Assembly: GCA_037446575.1 (NCBI GenBank)
Contig: JBBIII010000004.1
Span: 1-64,000, forward strand
Direction of reading: 5' to 3'
DNA from: JBBIII01 sp037446575
Lineage (GTDB): Bacteria; Bacteroidota; Ignavibacteria; UBA10030
DNA: 64,000 bases
The first letter of the stretch is position 1, and every line of letters begins with the position of its first letter. Below the pieces are notes generated by a model. It saw only the letters and a program-made list of their open reading frames with translations, did not search any database and was not told where the DNA came from. This document shows positions 9,162-16,757 of the stretch, in pieces. A program made the position numbers and the translations under genes.

Positions 9162-10533
9162 ATTTTCTTTTGCGCTTTTTTGGAGTTTGAATATCTTCTG
9201 TGATCCTATCTGTGTGTTCTATTGTTTTTTCAATGGGTACAATCTGCTTCTTTATATGAACGGATTCAACAACATTATCAATAACCTTTTCTATAGTGAA
9301 TTTATTGTTTTGTATTTGTATCGCTTCACCGTTTTGAGGGATGTGACCAAGTTTATCTATAAGAAATCCGCCTATTGAACGAATGTCTAAAGGAGATAAT
9401 TCAGTGCCTAATAATTTTTCAACGTCGTTTGTTGTAACATTGCCGGCTACAGAAAATTCGTTTTCACTAATTTTTACAATCTCCGGCATCTCTCTATCAT
9501 ATTCATCTTGTATATTGCCAACGAGTTCTTCCAACACGTTCTCAAGCGTAATTAATCCGGCTGTGCCGCCATATTCGTCAGCCAAAATGATCATATGAGT
9601 TTTCTTTTGAAGAATAGTTGTCAACACTTTTTCTAACGAGGCGGTTTCCGGCAAGAAGAAAGCGTCTCGTATCACAGAATCTAAAGAAAAATTTGGCTGT
9701 AAATGTATATCGTGCTTGAAAATATCTTTAGTATATACAATACCTATGATGTTATCTATAGAATCGTTAAAAACTGGAAATCGGGAATACTTGTGCTTTC
9801 TCATTATTGCAATATTATCTTTTACGGGGGCATGAACAGATAAGGCAATAATTTCTTTACGCGGTACCATCGCATGCCGTGCCTGCTTCCGATAAAAATC
9901 TATCGCGTTAAGTGTAATCATTTTTGTGAGAGCCGAGCCGTGATGATCATGCGTAAGAAGGAGGCGCAGTTCTTCTTCGGAATGTTTTAACTCTGATTCG
10001 GTTACAGCGTGGATACCAAATATGCGAAGTATAATATTGGCTAATTCATTCAACGACCAAATTATCGGTTTGAAAACGACGGAAAAAACCTTGAGTGGAT
10101 ACGCCACCCAGAGTGTAACTTTTTTTGCTTCAAGTATTGCCAACGATTTAGGGGCGAGTTCGCCGAGTACGATATGAAGAAAAGTAATAATCGAAAATGC
10201 GAGTCCGAATGACACTGCATGCAAAATTTCAGAAGATTTAATTCCTATGTTGAAAAACAAAGGACGTAATTTATCGGCAATAAGTGGTTCGCCAATCCAG
10301 CCGAGCGCAAGACTTGTCATTGTAATACCGAGCTGAGTAGCAGAAAGGCAAGCATTTAAGTTAGTTATAAGGCTTTTAGCTATTTTTGCGCGCCAATTTC
10401 CTTTTTGAACTAATGGCTCTATTTGCGTAAAGCGCACCTTAACAATTGCAAATTCTGCCGCAACAAAAAAACCGTTTAGAAAAACAAAAAATAAAATTAT
10501 TAATGCGTCGAATATATATTCCCAAATACTCAT
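9148..10533 (-). CDS. CNNM/CorC-type membrane protein with CBS pair (hemolysin-related family)
   Basis: A 461-aa protein with a DUF21/CNNM transmembrane domain (about 1-190, several hydrophobic helices beginning NGFFVAAEFAIVKVRF), a tandem CBS pair (about 205-330, with MVPRKEIIALS and KYSRFPVFNDSIDNIIGIVYTKD), and a CorC_HlyC domain (about 345-430). The family is linked to magnesium/cobalt efflux, although hemolysin annotation persists in databases. The C-terminus is a short basic tail. It is divergent from the RecA-like gene, with 162 bases between the two genes holding the promoter of the polymerase cassette. Confidence 0.9.
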   Translation of the reverse strand: MSIWEYIFDALIILFFVFLNGFFVAAEFAIVKVRFTQIEPLVQKGNWRAKIAKSLITNLNACLSATQLGITMTSLALGWIGEPLIADKLRPLFFNIGIKSSEILHAVSFGLAFSIITFLHIVLGELAPKSLAILEAKKVTLWVAYPLKVFSVVFKPIIWSLNELANIILRIFGIHAVTESELKHSEEELRLLLTHDHHGSALTKMITLNAIDFYRKQARHAMVPRKEIIALSVHAPVKDNIAIMRKHKYSRFPVFNDSIDNIIGIVYTKDIFKHDIHLQPNFSLDSVIRDAFFLPETASLEKVLTTILQKKTHMIILADEYGGTAGLITLENVLEELVGNIQDEYDREMPEIVKISENEFSVAGNVTTNDVEKLLGTELSPLDIRSIGGFLIDKLGHIPQNGEAIQIQNNKFTIEKVIDNVVESVHIKKQIVPIEKTIEHTDRITEDIQTPKKRKRKYAAR

Positions 10534-10678
10534 CTAAGCTCCAATGGTAACTGTTACAATATAATCGTTTATGATAAAGGCTTCAAGAAACGAGATAGAA
10601 GCAAAAATGTTTGTTGAACAGAACAACTATTTTATTACGCTTCTAAAATTTTTATTCAAAAATTAATTTCGCCTTTAC

Positions 10679-10707
10679 TTGACTGCACGACAAAAATGTC
10701 GTATCGT
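10679..10707 (+). promoter_or_regulatory. Promoter with embedded 14-bp dyad in front of the polymerase cassette
   Basis: A -35-like TTGACT (10679-10684) and a -10-like TATCGT (10702-10707) are separated by exactly 17 bases. Inside that spacer lies the perfect dyad CGACA-AAAA-TGTCG (10688-10701). A repressor bound there would block RNA polymerase. The geometry (5-bp arms, 4-bp centre) is that of the Gram-positive LexA box, though the arm sequence differs. That a LexA-type protein binds here is inference. Transcription would start just upstream of the ATG at 10720. Confidence 0.55.
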
Positions 10708-10719
10708 TTTTTAGGCAAT

Positions 10720-11523
10720 ATGAAATCGGTTTATAATATACAACCCCAGAAAACTGCAGTGTTTGATATAGAATCAGGATACAAAGATGCAAACATTCAG
10801 ATACATTCCAGCAGCATCATTCGAGCATTTACCGAGGAACCCGGCAAAATTTTTCTTCTCTATGGCGAAGCTGGAATATTTCAACTTTCGCTTCAAATGG
10901 CTTCGTTTGCAATGGCAAACGGAAATTCAATAGCCGTTGTTGACGGATGCAACCGATTTGATGCGCATGCGCTTTCGCGTTTTGCGCGCGCGCGTAAAAT
11001 AGACCCCGACAAGTTTTTGGAAAGAATTTTTGTCTCGCGTGGTTTCACTTGCTATCAAATAGAGCAAGCAATTACACGCAAACTTCCATCGTTTCTTGGT
11101 AAAATTAAATCAAACACGGCATTGATTTTTGGCGTGCTCGATACGCTTTACGATGAACAGGCCTCATTGCATGAAGCTCAGCAAATCTTACAAAGGATTT
11201 TGAATGCGTTTAAAAAAATGAAATCGAAAGGCGTATCGTTATTATTAGCATGCTCTGAACGTAAAGTAGAGCCGCCCGAACGCAATCAATTATTTGTTAC
11301 GCTAAAAAGCAATGTTGATCGTGTGTATAAATTCGATATAGATAACAATGGCGCGCTTCGACTTTATTTAGAACCGCATCGACTAGAACAAAATATCACA
11401 AAAGGAGCGTTAAGCAATGGGACGAACAGTGCCAACCTTTACCAATCTGATAGACGCAGAGCTAACAAGCTGGTCAAAGTTCCGGCGCGGACTGCGCAAA
11501 GAAGATCAGGATGTGTTCGATGA
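10720..11523 (+). CDS. RecA/Rad51-like protein lacking Walker A, partner of family B polymerase
   Basis: A 267-aa protein with the RecA/Rad51 core order: IFLLYGEAGIFQLSLQMASF where the P-loop should be, then SIAVVDGCNRFDAHALSRFARA, DPDKFLERIFVSRGFTCYQIEQAI and a Walker-B-like ALIFGVLDTLYD. The GxGKT lysine-threonine is gone, so ATP binding by the usual motif is unlikely. This recalls ImuA/SulA-type RecA relatives that assist translesion polymerases. I start it at the ATG at 10720 (AGG just upstream), because the ATG at 10696 sits between the predicted -35 and -10. The C-terminal 36 residues are encoded in the 107 bases that overlap the next gene in another frame and are low in recognisable structure. 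Confidence 0.75.
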   Translation: MKSVYNIQPQKTAVFDIESGYKDANIQIHSSSIIRAFTEEPGKIFLLYGEAGIFQLSLQMASFAMANGNSIAVVDGCNRFDAHALSRFARARKIDPDKFLERIFVSRGFTCYQIEQAITRKLPSFLGKIKSNTALIFGVLDTLYDEQASLHEAQQILQRILNAFKKMKSKGVSLLLACSERKVEPPERNQLFVTLKSNVDRVYKFDIDNNGALRLYLEPHRLEQNITKGALSNGTNSANLYQSDRRRANKLVKVPARTAQRRSGCVR

Positions 11524-11671
11524 AATTTTCCGTGCGGCAAAATTGCACCTTGCTGAAAATTTTTATGCTATGCGCGCAGTGCCGTTCGAAAGTATGATGA
11601 TGTCGATTATAATCGAACAGCAAAAAAAGATTAAGAAATTGGAAAAAGAAGTCGAGAGATTGAGATGTTGA
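11417..11671 (+). CDS. Small helical conserved protein of the polymerase cassette
   Basis: An 84-aa basic, helical protein. It opens with MGRTVPTFTNLIDAELTSW, followed by FRRGLRKEDQDVFDEIF, a pattern I associate with a small conserved family found in archaea and bacteria; its function is not known to me. The last 20 residues (EQQKKIKKLEKEVERLR) should form a coiled coil. An excellent ribosome site (AAAGGAG, nine bases before the ATG) supports the start even though it lies inside the upstream gene, giving a 107-base out-of-phase overlap. The position between a RecA-like gene and a polymerase suggests an accessory or bridging subunit. Confidence 0.75.
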   Translation: MGRTVPTFTNLIDAELTSWSKFRRGLRKEDQDVFDEIFRAAKLHLAENFYAMRAVPFESMMMSIIIEQQKKIKKLEKEVERLRC

Positions 11672-11804
11672 GATAATAAGAGTTTTCAGTAGTTGAGCCT
11701 ATGAGTATTTGGGAATAATATGCACTACAGAGTTTTTATGATAATTATTCGTCAGATGTTGCGGTATTTAATAAGAATTTTGAGGAGTACTTAGGATTAA
11801 TTTC

Positions 11805-14147
11805 ATGCTTCAATCCGCAATCTACAATCAAAAATTGCAGATCAAAAATCGTCAATCCATTTCTGCTTGGTTATTTGATGTTTATCCAAACGAACATGGC
11901 GTTACGCTTTGGTTTATAGATATGCAGGGAAATCGGTTGCGGTTCACACGTTCCTTCACACCCTCTTTTTTTCTGCATCTTAACGCAACGGATATCAAAC
12001 GCGCACAGGTTCTTATTCATTGTTCTCCTGTTCCCATTTCGCTCAAGTCGGCAACCCGCACTGAAATTTATTCGGGCGATTCAGTAAATGTGTTGCAGGT
12101 CTTTGTTCACAATCCGCTAAAATTTCGGGAAGCTGTATGGCATTTTGAAAAATTCTTTCCTCATTTTGCTTTCTTTAATTCAGACGTAGCGGTTGAACAG
12201 CAATTTTTGTACGAAACTCAATTATTCCCGCTCGGAATGTGCGAGGTTGAAGTCAACGAAAGAAACGAATTGCTTTCATGGCAATTGACCGACAACCGTG
12301 AAGCTTATGAATACGAACTTCCACCGCTTTCTATAATGCAATTGCGTAACAGCAACGATTTCGTTCCGCCGAAGTATCAGAAGTTTTTGCAGTTGGAAAT
12401 CAGTTACGACGGACGAACGTATGCGTTGGAGCAAAACACGCCGCAAGAATTATTAGAATCATTCAACTGGCACCTATACCGATGCGATCCCGATCTGCTT
12501 GTAACTGATTACGGCGATTCGGTGCTGATGCCAAAAATTGTCCAACTTGCAAAGCAGTATAATGTTCCGTTGCTTCTCAACCGCGATACTGCGGCGGCGT
12601 ATCGCACAACAAAAGAATCTAGTTTTTTTCAGTACGGAAAAATTGTTCACAAGGATGGCGCTTTTACGCTTGCCGGGCGCTGGCATGTGGACGCGCATAA
12701 TTCTTTCACAGTTACAGAAGCTGATTTAGAGGGATTGTTCGAGATGACACGTCTAACTCAAATGTGCGGTCAGCGGCAAGGGCGTGCAAGCATCGGTACT
12801 TCTATGTCTTCAATGCAACTTTCATGGGCTTATAGGAACAAAGTTTTGATTCCATCCAAAAAGCGCGAGCCGGAGGAATTCAAATCCGCCGCCACGCTTC
12901 TGCTTGCAGATAGAGGCGGACTTATTTTTAATCCGCCGCTCGGTTACCACGAAGAAGTTGCGGAATTAGATTTCGTTTCGATGTATCCGAGCATTATGGT
13001 AAATCACAACGTCTCGCCAGAAACAATAAATTGCAGATGTTGCCGTAATAAACGAGTGCCTGAGCTTGATTATACAATTTGCGAAAAACGAATCGGTGTT
13101 GTGCCGGATACACTGCGCGCTGTAGTTGCCAAGCGTGCATACTACAAGCAGAAGAAAAAAGAATTCAAGGGAAAAGATGATGCGCTTTTTAAGCGTTATG
13201 ACTGCAGACAAAACGCTCTCAAATGGATGCTTGTGAGCTGTTTTGGTTATCTTGGTTATAAGAACGCGCGCTTCGGCAGAATAGAAGCGCATGAATCCAT
13301 CAACGCATTTTCGCGCGATATGATTCTTATTGCAAAAGAAATTGCCGAAAGTCGCGGCTTTCAACTTCTTCACGCTATTATAGATTGTGTATGGCTTAAG
13401 AAACCGGGCGCAACTCAAACCGATTATGAAGAACTTGCACGCGAAATATCCACGCGAGTCGGAATAGATATTTCACTTGAAGGAATTTACAACTGGATAC
13501 TTTTTCCCGCTTCAAAAACAGACCCTTACATAACAACAACAAATCATTATGTAGGATGGTATAAACATGGCGAAATAAAAATGCGCGGTGTTGAAACACG
13601 CCGGCGCGATACTCCAAAGTTTATCAAAAACATGCAGAAATCTATGTTAGATAAAATGTCTACAGCTAAAAATACTGAAGAACTCTCTTCGCTTGTTCCA
13701 GAAGTTTTAGAAGTAGCGCAAAACTTTATCTCAATTTTGCAAAGCGGCAGAGCTAACCCAATGGAGTTAGTGCTTAAGCGGCACATCACCCGCGAAGCAG
13801 ATGAATATCTCAACAACAGCATCAGCGCTATTGTCTCAAAAATGGTGGAAGATATGGGTGTGCATCTTTCGGCGGGAGAATCAATCGAATTCATAATACT
13901 CGACCAATCCGGTAAAAAGAAGCCCGAAAAAGCCAAACCGATTGCTCTTTACGCTTTTGAAGACGGCTACGACATCGAACAATACACCGAGATGACTTTG
14001 CGCGCTATAGAAACCCTTTTACTGCCATTTGGATATGATGTTGAAAGACTAAAAACCCACTACAGCATTGGCAACAAGCCAAAGCGAAAGAAGATTGCTT
14101 CAACATCAAAAAAGCGCGAATTGCCGTTGTTTCAGATACAAATTTAG
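11805..14147 (+). CDS. Family B DNA polymerase, Pol-epsilon-like bacterial type, exonuclease residues lost
   Basis: A 780-aa polymerase. Motif A is ELDFVSMYPSI (catalytic Asp389). Four cysteines follow at once (410, 412, 413, 426), in the place where eukaryotic Pol epsilon has its Fe-S ligands. Motif B is ALKWMLVSCFGYLGY (Lys473, Gly481). Motif C is AIIDCVWLKKP; aligned with LDTDGIWC of Pol epsilon it keeps the second, metal-binding aspartate (Asp527) and loses the first. The exonuclease domain (about 190-300) has LQLEI for FDIET and LMPKI for the FD of Exo II, so proofreading should be dead. The C-terminus has ELPLF (772-776), close to the clamp-binding consensus. The first 20 residues are encoded by an AATC-rich low-complexity tract, so the functional N-terminus may lie slightly downstream. 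Confidence 0.88.
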   Translation: MLQSAIYNQKLQIKNRQSISAWLFDVYPNEHGVTLWFIDMQGNRLRFTRSFTPSFFLHLNATDIKRAQVLIHCSPVPISLKSATRTEIYSGDSVNVLQVFVHNPLKFREAVWHFEKFFPHFAFFNSDVAVEQQFLYETQLFPLGMCEVEVNERNELLSWQLTDNREAYEYELPPLSIMQLRNSNDFVPPKYQKFLQLEISYDGRTYALEQNTPQELLESFNWHLYRCDPDLLVTDYGDSVLMPKIVQLAKQYNVPLLLNRDTAAAYRTTKESSFFQYGKIVHKDGAFTLAGRWHVDAHNSFTVTEADLEGLFEMTRLTQMCGQRQGRASIGTSMSSMQLSWAYRNKVLIPSKKREPEEFKSAATLLLADRGGLIFNPPLGYHEEVAELDFVSMYPSIMVNHNVSPETINCRCCRNKRVPELDYTICEKRIGVVPDTLRAVVAKRAYYKQKKKEFKGKDDALFKRYDCRQNALKWMLVSCFGYLGYKNARFGRIEAHESINAFSRDMILIAKEIAESRGFQLLHAIIDCVWLKKPGATQTDYEELAREISTRVGIDISLEGIYNWILFPASKTDPYITTTNHYVGWYKHGEIKMRGVETRRRDTPKFIKNMQKSMLDKMSTAKNTEELSSLVPEVLEVAQNFISILQSGRANPMELVLKRHITREADEYLNNSISAIVSKMVEDMGVHLSAGESIEFIILDQSGKKKPEKAKPIALYAFEDGYDIEQYTEMTLRAIETLLLPFGYDVERLKTHYSIGNKPKRKKIASTSKKRELPLFQIQI

Positions 14148-14236
14148 ACCGTAATAATAAATTACCTTGCAGGATTGGCGGAGAAATATTATCTTTCTCA
14201 TACAAATTTCTTGTTTAAAGCATTAAGTGGAAATTT

Positions 14237-14626
14237 ATGCATAAGTTAAAACTTCAACTACTTGATGAAAAGTTTGCAATCAGTATAATGCCGCAATTTG
14301 CCGAACTGCCATCGGTATTTACAAAAGGGGAGATGTGTTTTGTAATGCGGACAGATCGAGATTTGACTATTGTATCTCCAGAATTTATGGCGCCAAATAA
14401 TGTTCAACAAGAAGTAGGTTACCGTTGTATCCGTACAAACGATCAACACCCGCTAAATAGTATTGGTATTCTATCTTCGATTACAAATCCTTTAGCTTCT
14501 GCAGGAATTAGTGTGTTCACCGTATCAACTTTTCACACAAATTATATATTTTTACTAGAAGAACATTTAGTACAGGCGACACAGGTATTACAGCATGCTG
14601 GACATGAATTTGTTCACGAAGAGTAA
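14237..14626 (+). CDS. ACT-domain protein (ACT_7 type)
   Basis: A 129-aa cytoplasmic protein. The N-terminal half (ISIMPQFAELPSVFTKGEMCFVMRT) and the C-terminal half with GILSSITNPLASAGISVFTVSTF match the small COG3603-like family of stand-alone tandem ACT-fold proteins. ACT domains bind amino acids or related small molecules, and these proteins often act as sensors or regulators. The signature phrase GILSSITNPLASAGIS is the ACT helix-1 region. It is convergent with the histidine operon, with no transcriptional link to it. The ligand is unknown. Confidence 0.8.
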   Translation: MHKLKLQLLDEKFAISIMPQFAELPSVFTKGEMCFVMRTDRDLTIVSPEFMAPNNVQQEVGYRCIRTNDQHPLNSIGILSSITNPLASAGISVFTVSTFHTNYIFLLEEHLVQATQVLQHAGHEFVHEE

Positions 14627-14680
14627 AAAAAAATCGGCAACAAACAACTATCAACAAACAGTAGCGGTAGTTCTATTTTC

Positions 14681-15283
14681 TTACTTCATTCTCTTTTTTA
14701 ATTCTTCAGCAATATTTTCCAGCGTCATTCCTTGTTGACTTAAAAGAACTATTAAATGATATATTAAATCAGCAGTTTCTTCGGTCAGTCTTTTTTTATC
14801 GCTAAGCACAGCCGCAAGCGCGACTTCAACTCCCTCTTCGCCTATTTTTTGCGCAATGCGCGGAGTCCCTTCTTTGAAGAGTTTTGATGTGTACGATCCT
14901 TCTGGCAGATTTTCTTTCCTGCTCTTAATAATTTCTTCTAATCGGCAAAGAATTATTCCCACATCGGTTTTTTCATCTTCACCAAAACAAGTAAATTGAT
15001 TTGTGTGGCAAATGGGTCCGTGCGGAATAGCTTTTATTAAAAGAGAATCATTATCGCAATCTATTGATGCAGAAACAAACTCCAAATAATTACCAGAAGT
15101 TTCACCTTTTTGCCATAAACGCTGTTTAGTTCGGCTCCAGAAAGTAACTTTCTTATCGGCAAGTGTTTTCTCAAGCGCATCTTTATTCATAAAGCCGACC
15201 ATCAGAACCTGATTTGTTCTCGAATCCTGTACAACTGCAGGAACAAATCCATTGAGCTTTTCGAAATTCAATTTTTCTATCAT
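14681..15283 (-). CDS. hisIE: Bifunctional phosphoribosyl-AMP cyclohydrolase / phosphoribosyl-ATP pyrophosphatase
   Basis: A 200-aa fusion that performs steps 2 and 3 of histidine synthesis. HisI occupies about 1-110 (VQDSRTNQVLMVGFMNKDAL, TFWSRTKQRLWQKGETSGN, DCDNDSLL, and a CHTNQFTCF metal-site cysteine pair). HisE occupies about 115-200 (EGSYTSKLFKEGTPRIAQKIGEEGVEVALAA, EETADLIYHLIVLL). It is the last gene of the operon, and its ATG overlaps the hisF stop by four bases, suggesting translational coupling. Length matches other HisIE fusions. Confidence 0.97.
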   Translation of the reverse strand: MIEKLNFEKLNGFVPAVVQDSRTNQVLMVGFMNKDALEKTLADKKVTFWSRTKQRLWQKGETSGNYLEFVSASIDCDNDSLLIKAIPHGPICHTNQFTCFGEDEKTDVGIILCRLEEIIKSRKENLPEGSYTSKLFKEGTPRIAQKIGEEGVEVALAAVLSDKKRLTEETADLIYHLIVLLSQQGMTLENIAEELKKRMK

Positions 15284-16035
15284 AGTCTCACCGGAATATT
15301 TTGTGAATGAAGATATGATTTTAATTCCGGAATCGGAATTTTTCCATAATGAAAAATACTTGCGGCAAGCACTGCATCTGCTTTTCCAAGAAGAATTGCA
15401 TCTCTTACATGCTCCTTAGTCCCTGCGCCGCCGGAAGCAATGACTGGAACGGATATAATATTCGACAGCTCATTTAGCAAATCTAAATCATAGCCAGATG
15501 TTGTTCCATCTCTATCCATCGATGTAACCAACAATTCTCCGGCTCCACGCTCCACAATTTCTCTTGCCCATTGAAGCGCATCGCGCCCTGTAGATTCTGT
15601 CCCGGCTTTTGTGAACACAATCCAATTTAAATCAATACGTTTTACATCAATTGCAACTACAACAGATTGAGAGCCGACTCGTTTGCTTGCTTCATTAACT
15701 AAGCTTGGTTTTGCGAGAGCGGCAGAATTTAATGAGACCTTATCAGCTCCCGCTTCTAGTGCGCGAGATACGTGTTCAACTGTACTGATTCCACCACCCA
15801 CAGTGAAAGGAATTTGAATCGCTTCTGCAACACGCTCTACCATTTTTAAAAAAGTTGACCGTCCCTCTAAAGTTGCGCTAATATCGAGAAATACTAATTC
15901 ATCTGCCCCCTCATCTGAATAACGCGCCGCTAATTCTACAGCATCGCCGGCATCTCGCAAGTTTAAAAAATTTGTCCCCTTGACAGTGCGCCCGTCTTTT
16001 ACATCCAAACATGGAATAATTCGTTTAGTCAGCAT
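15280..16035 (-). CDS. hisF: Imidazole glycerol phosphate synthase, cyclase subunit
   Basis: A 251-aa beta/alpha barrel that joins ammonia to PRFAR to give IGP and AICAR. The general acid/base Asp11 is in IPCLDVKDGRTVKG and Asp130 in VVAIDVKR. Phosphate-binding glycines occur in VGGGIST and IASGGAGT. It works as a heterodimer with HisH, encoded two genes upstream. It overlaps hisA by seven bases and hisIE by four. Confidence 0.97.
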   Translation of the reverse strand: MLTKRIIPCLDVKDGRTVKGTNFLNLRDAGDAVELAARYSDEGADELVFLDISATLEGRSTFLKMVERVAEAIQIPFTVGGGISTVEHVSRALEAGADKVSLNSAALAKPSLVNEASKRVGSQSVVVAIDVKRIDLNWIVFTKAGTESTGRDALQWAREIVERGAGELLVTSMDRDGTTSGYDLDLLNELSNIISVPVIASGGAGTKEHVRDAILLGKADAVLAASIFHYGKIPIPELKSYLHSQNIPVRL

Positions 16036-16757
16036 AAAGCTCCGTTAAATTTTGAAAGTTCCTCTAAAGGAATTTTTCCTTCATAAATAGCTTTCCCTAC
16101 AATGACTGCTGGAACATTACAATTTTTTAAATCCATTAAATCTTTTGTCGATGAAATTCCGCCGGATGCAATAAAAGTCAAATCGGGAAATGCTTTTATC
16201 AAGTTGCTGTAGAGTTCAATATTTGCGCCGGTAAGCATTCCATCGCGCGAAATATCGGTGCAGATAAAAGTATTCGCTCTACGTTTTTTTAAATCAAAAA
16301 TAAAATCTGCCGGTGTGCGCTCGCTGTCTTCCAACCAACCGCTAATAGCAACTGATTCATTTTTAATATCCATCCCGATTATAATTTTATCAGTTCCGAA
16401 TTGATTTATCCAATACTCGACTAAGTCTGGTGACTTTGCCGCAACACTGCCAATAACAACACGCGTAACGCCAAGTTCAAGCAAGCGTTGAATGTCTTCG
16501 GTTGTTCTAATTCCTCCGCCGACTTCTATTTTTAAGTCTGGGATTGATAATAAGTTTTTTATAGAATCCCAATTAATGATTTTTTTTTCTTTTGCACCCT
16601 GCAAATCAACGACGTGCAAAAATGAGAAGCCAGATAATTTAAACTGAATCGCTCTATCATACGGCGAATCGGAATAGACAGTTTTTCGACTGTAATCACC
16701 TTGAGTTAGACGAACGCATTTGCCATCAAATATATCTATTGCTGGAATTACTAACAT
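16029..16757 (-). CDS. hisA: ProFAR isomerase
   Basis: A 242-aa beta/alpha barrel that carries out the Amadori rearrangement of ProFAR to PRFAR. Visible marks are the catalytic Asp8 in VIPAIDIFDGKCVRL, IEVGGGIRT, IIGMDIKN with the second acid, TDISRDGMLTG and FIASGGISS. It is the expected length and overlaps hisH and hisF by seven bases each, so the three are probably translated in series. The specialised HisA family is favoured over a bifunctional PriA because a trp-specific context is absent. Confidence 0.96.
   Translation of the reverse strand: MLVIPAIDIFDGKCVRLTQGDYSRKTVYSDSPYDRAIQFKLSGFSFLHVVDLQGAKEKKIINWDSIKNLLSIPDLKIEVGGGIRTTEDIQRLLELGVTRVVIGSVAAKSPDLVEYWINQFGTDKIIIGMDIKNESVAISGWLEDSERTPADFIFDLKKRRANTFICTDISRDGMLTGANIELYSNLIKAFPDLTFIASGGISSTKDLMDLKNCNVPAVIVGKAIYEGKIPLEELSKFNGALC

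Noticed and set aside
10696..10719. Upstream ATG start for the RecA-like gene
   Set aside because: It falls between the predicted -35 and -10 boxes and lacks a ribosome site; the ATG at 10720 has AGG at a reasonable distance. The choice remains open if the promoter call is wrong.
13380..13400. Broken DxD in polymerase motif C as proof of a dead enzyme
   Set aside because: Alignment on the conserved tryptophan with Pol epsilon shows that the retained aspartate is the metal-binding one, so inactivity cannot be concluded.
12966..13617. Minus-strand open frames opposite the polymerase palm
   Set aside because: They are shadows caused by codon bias on the coding strand, with no start signals or family resemblance.
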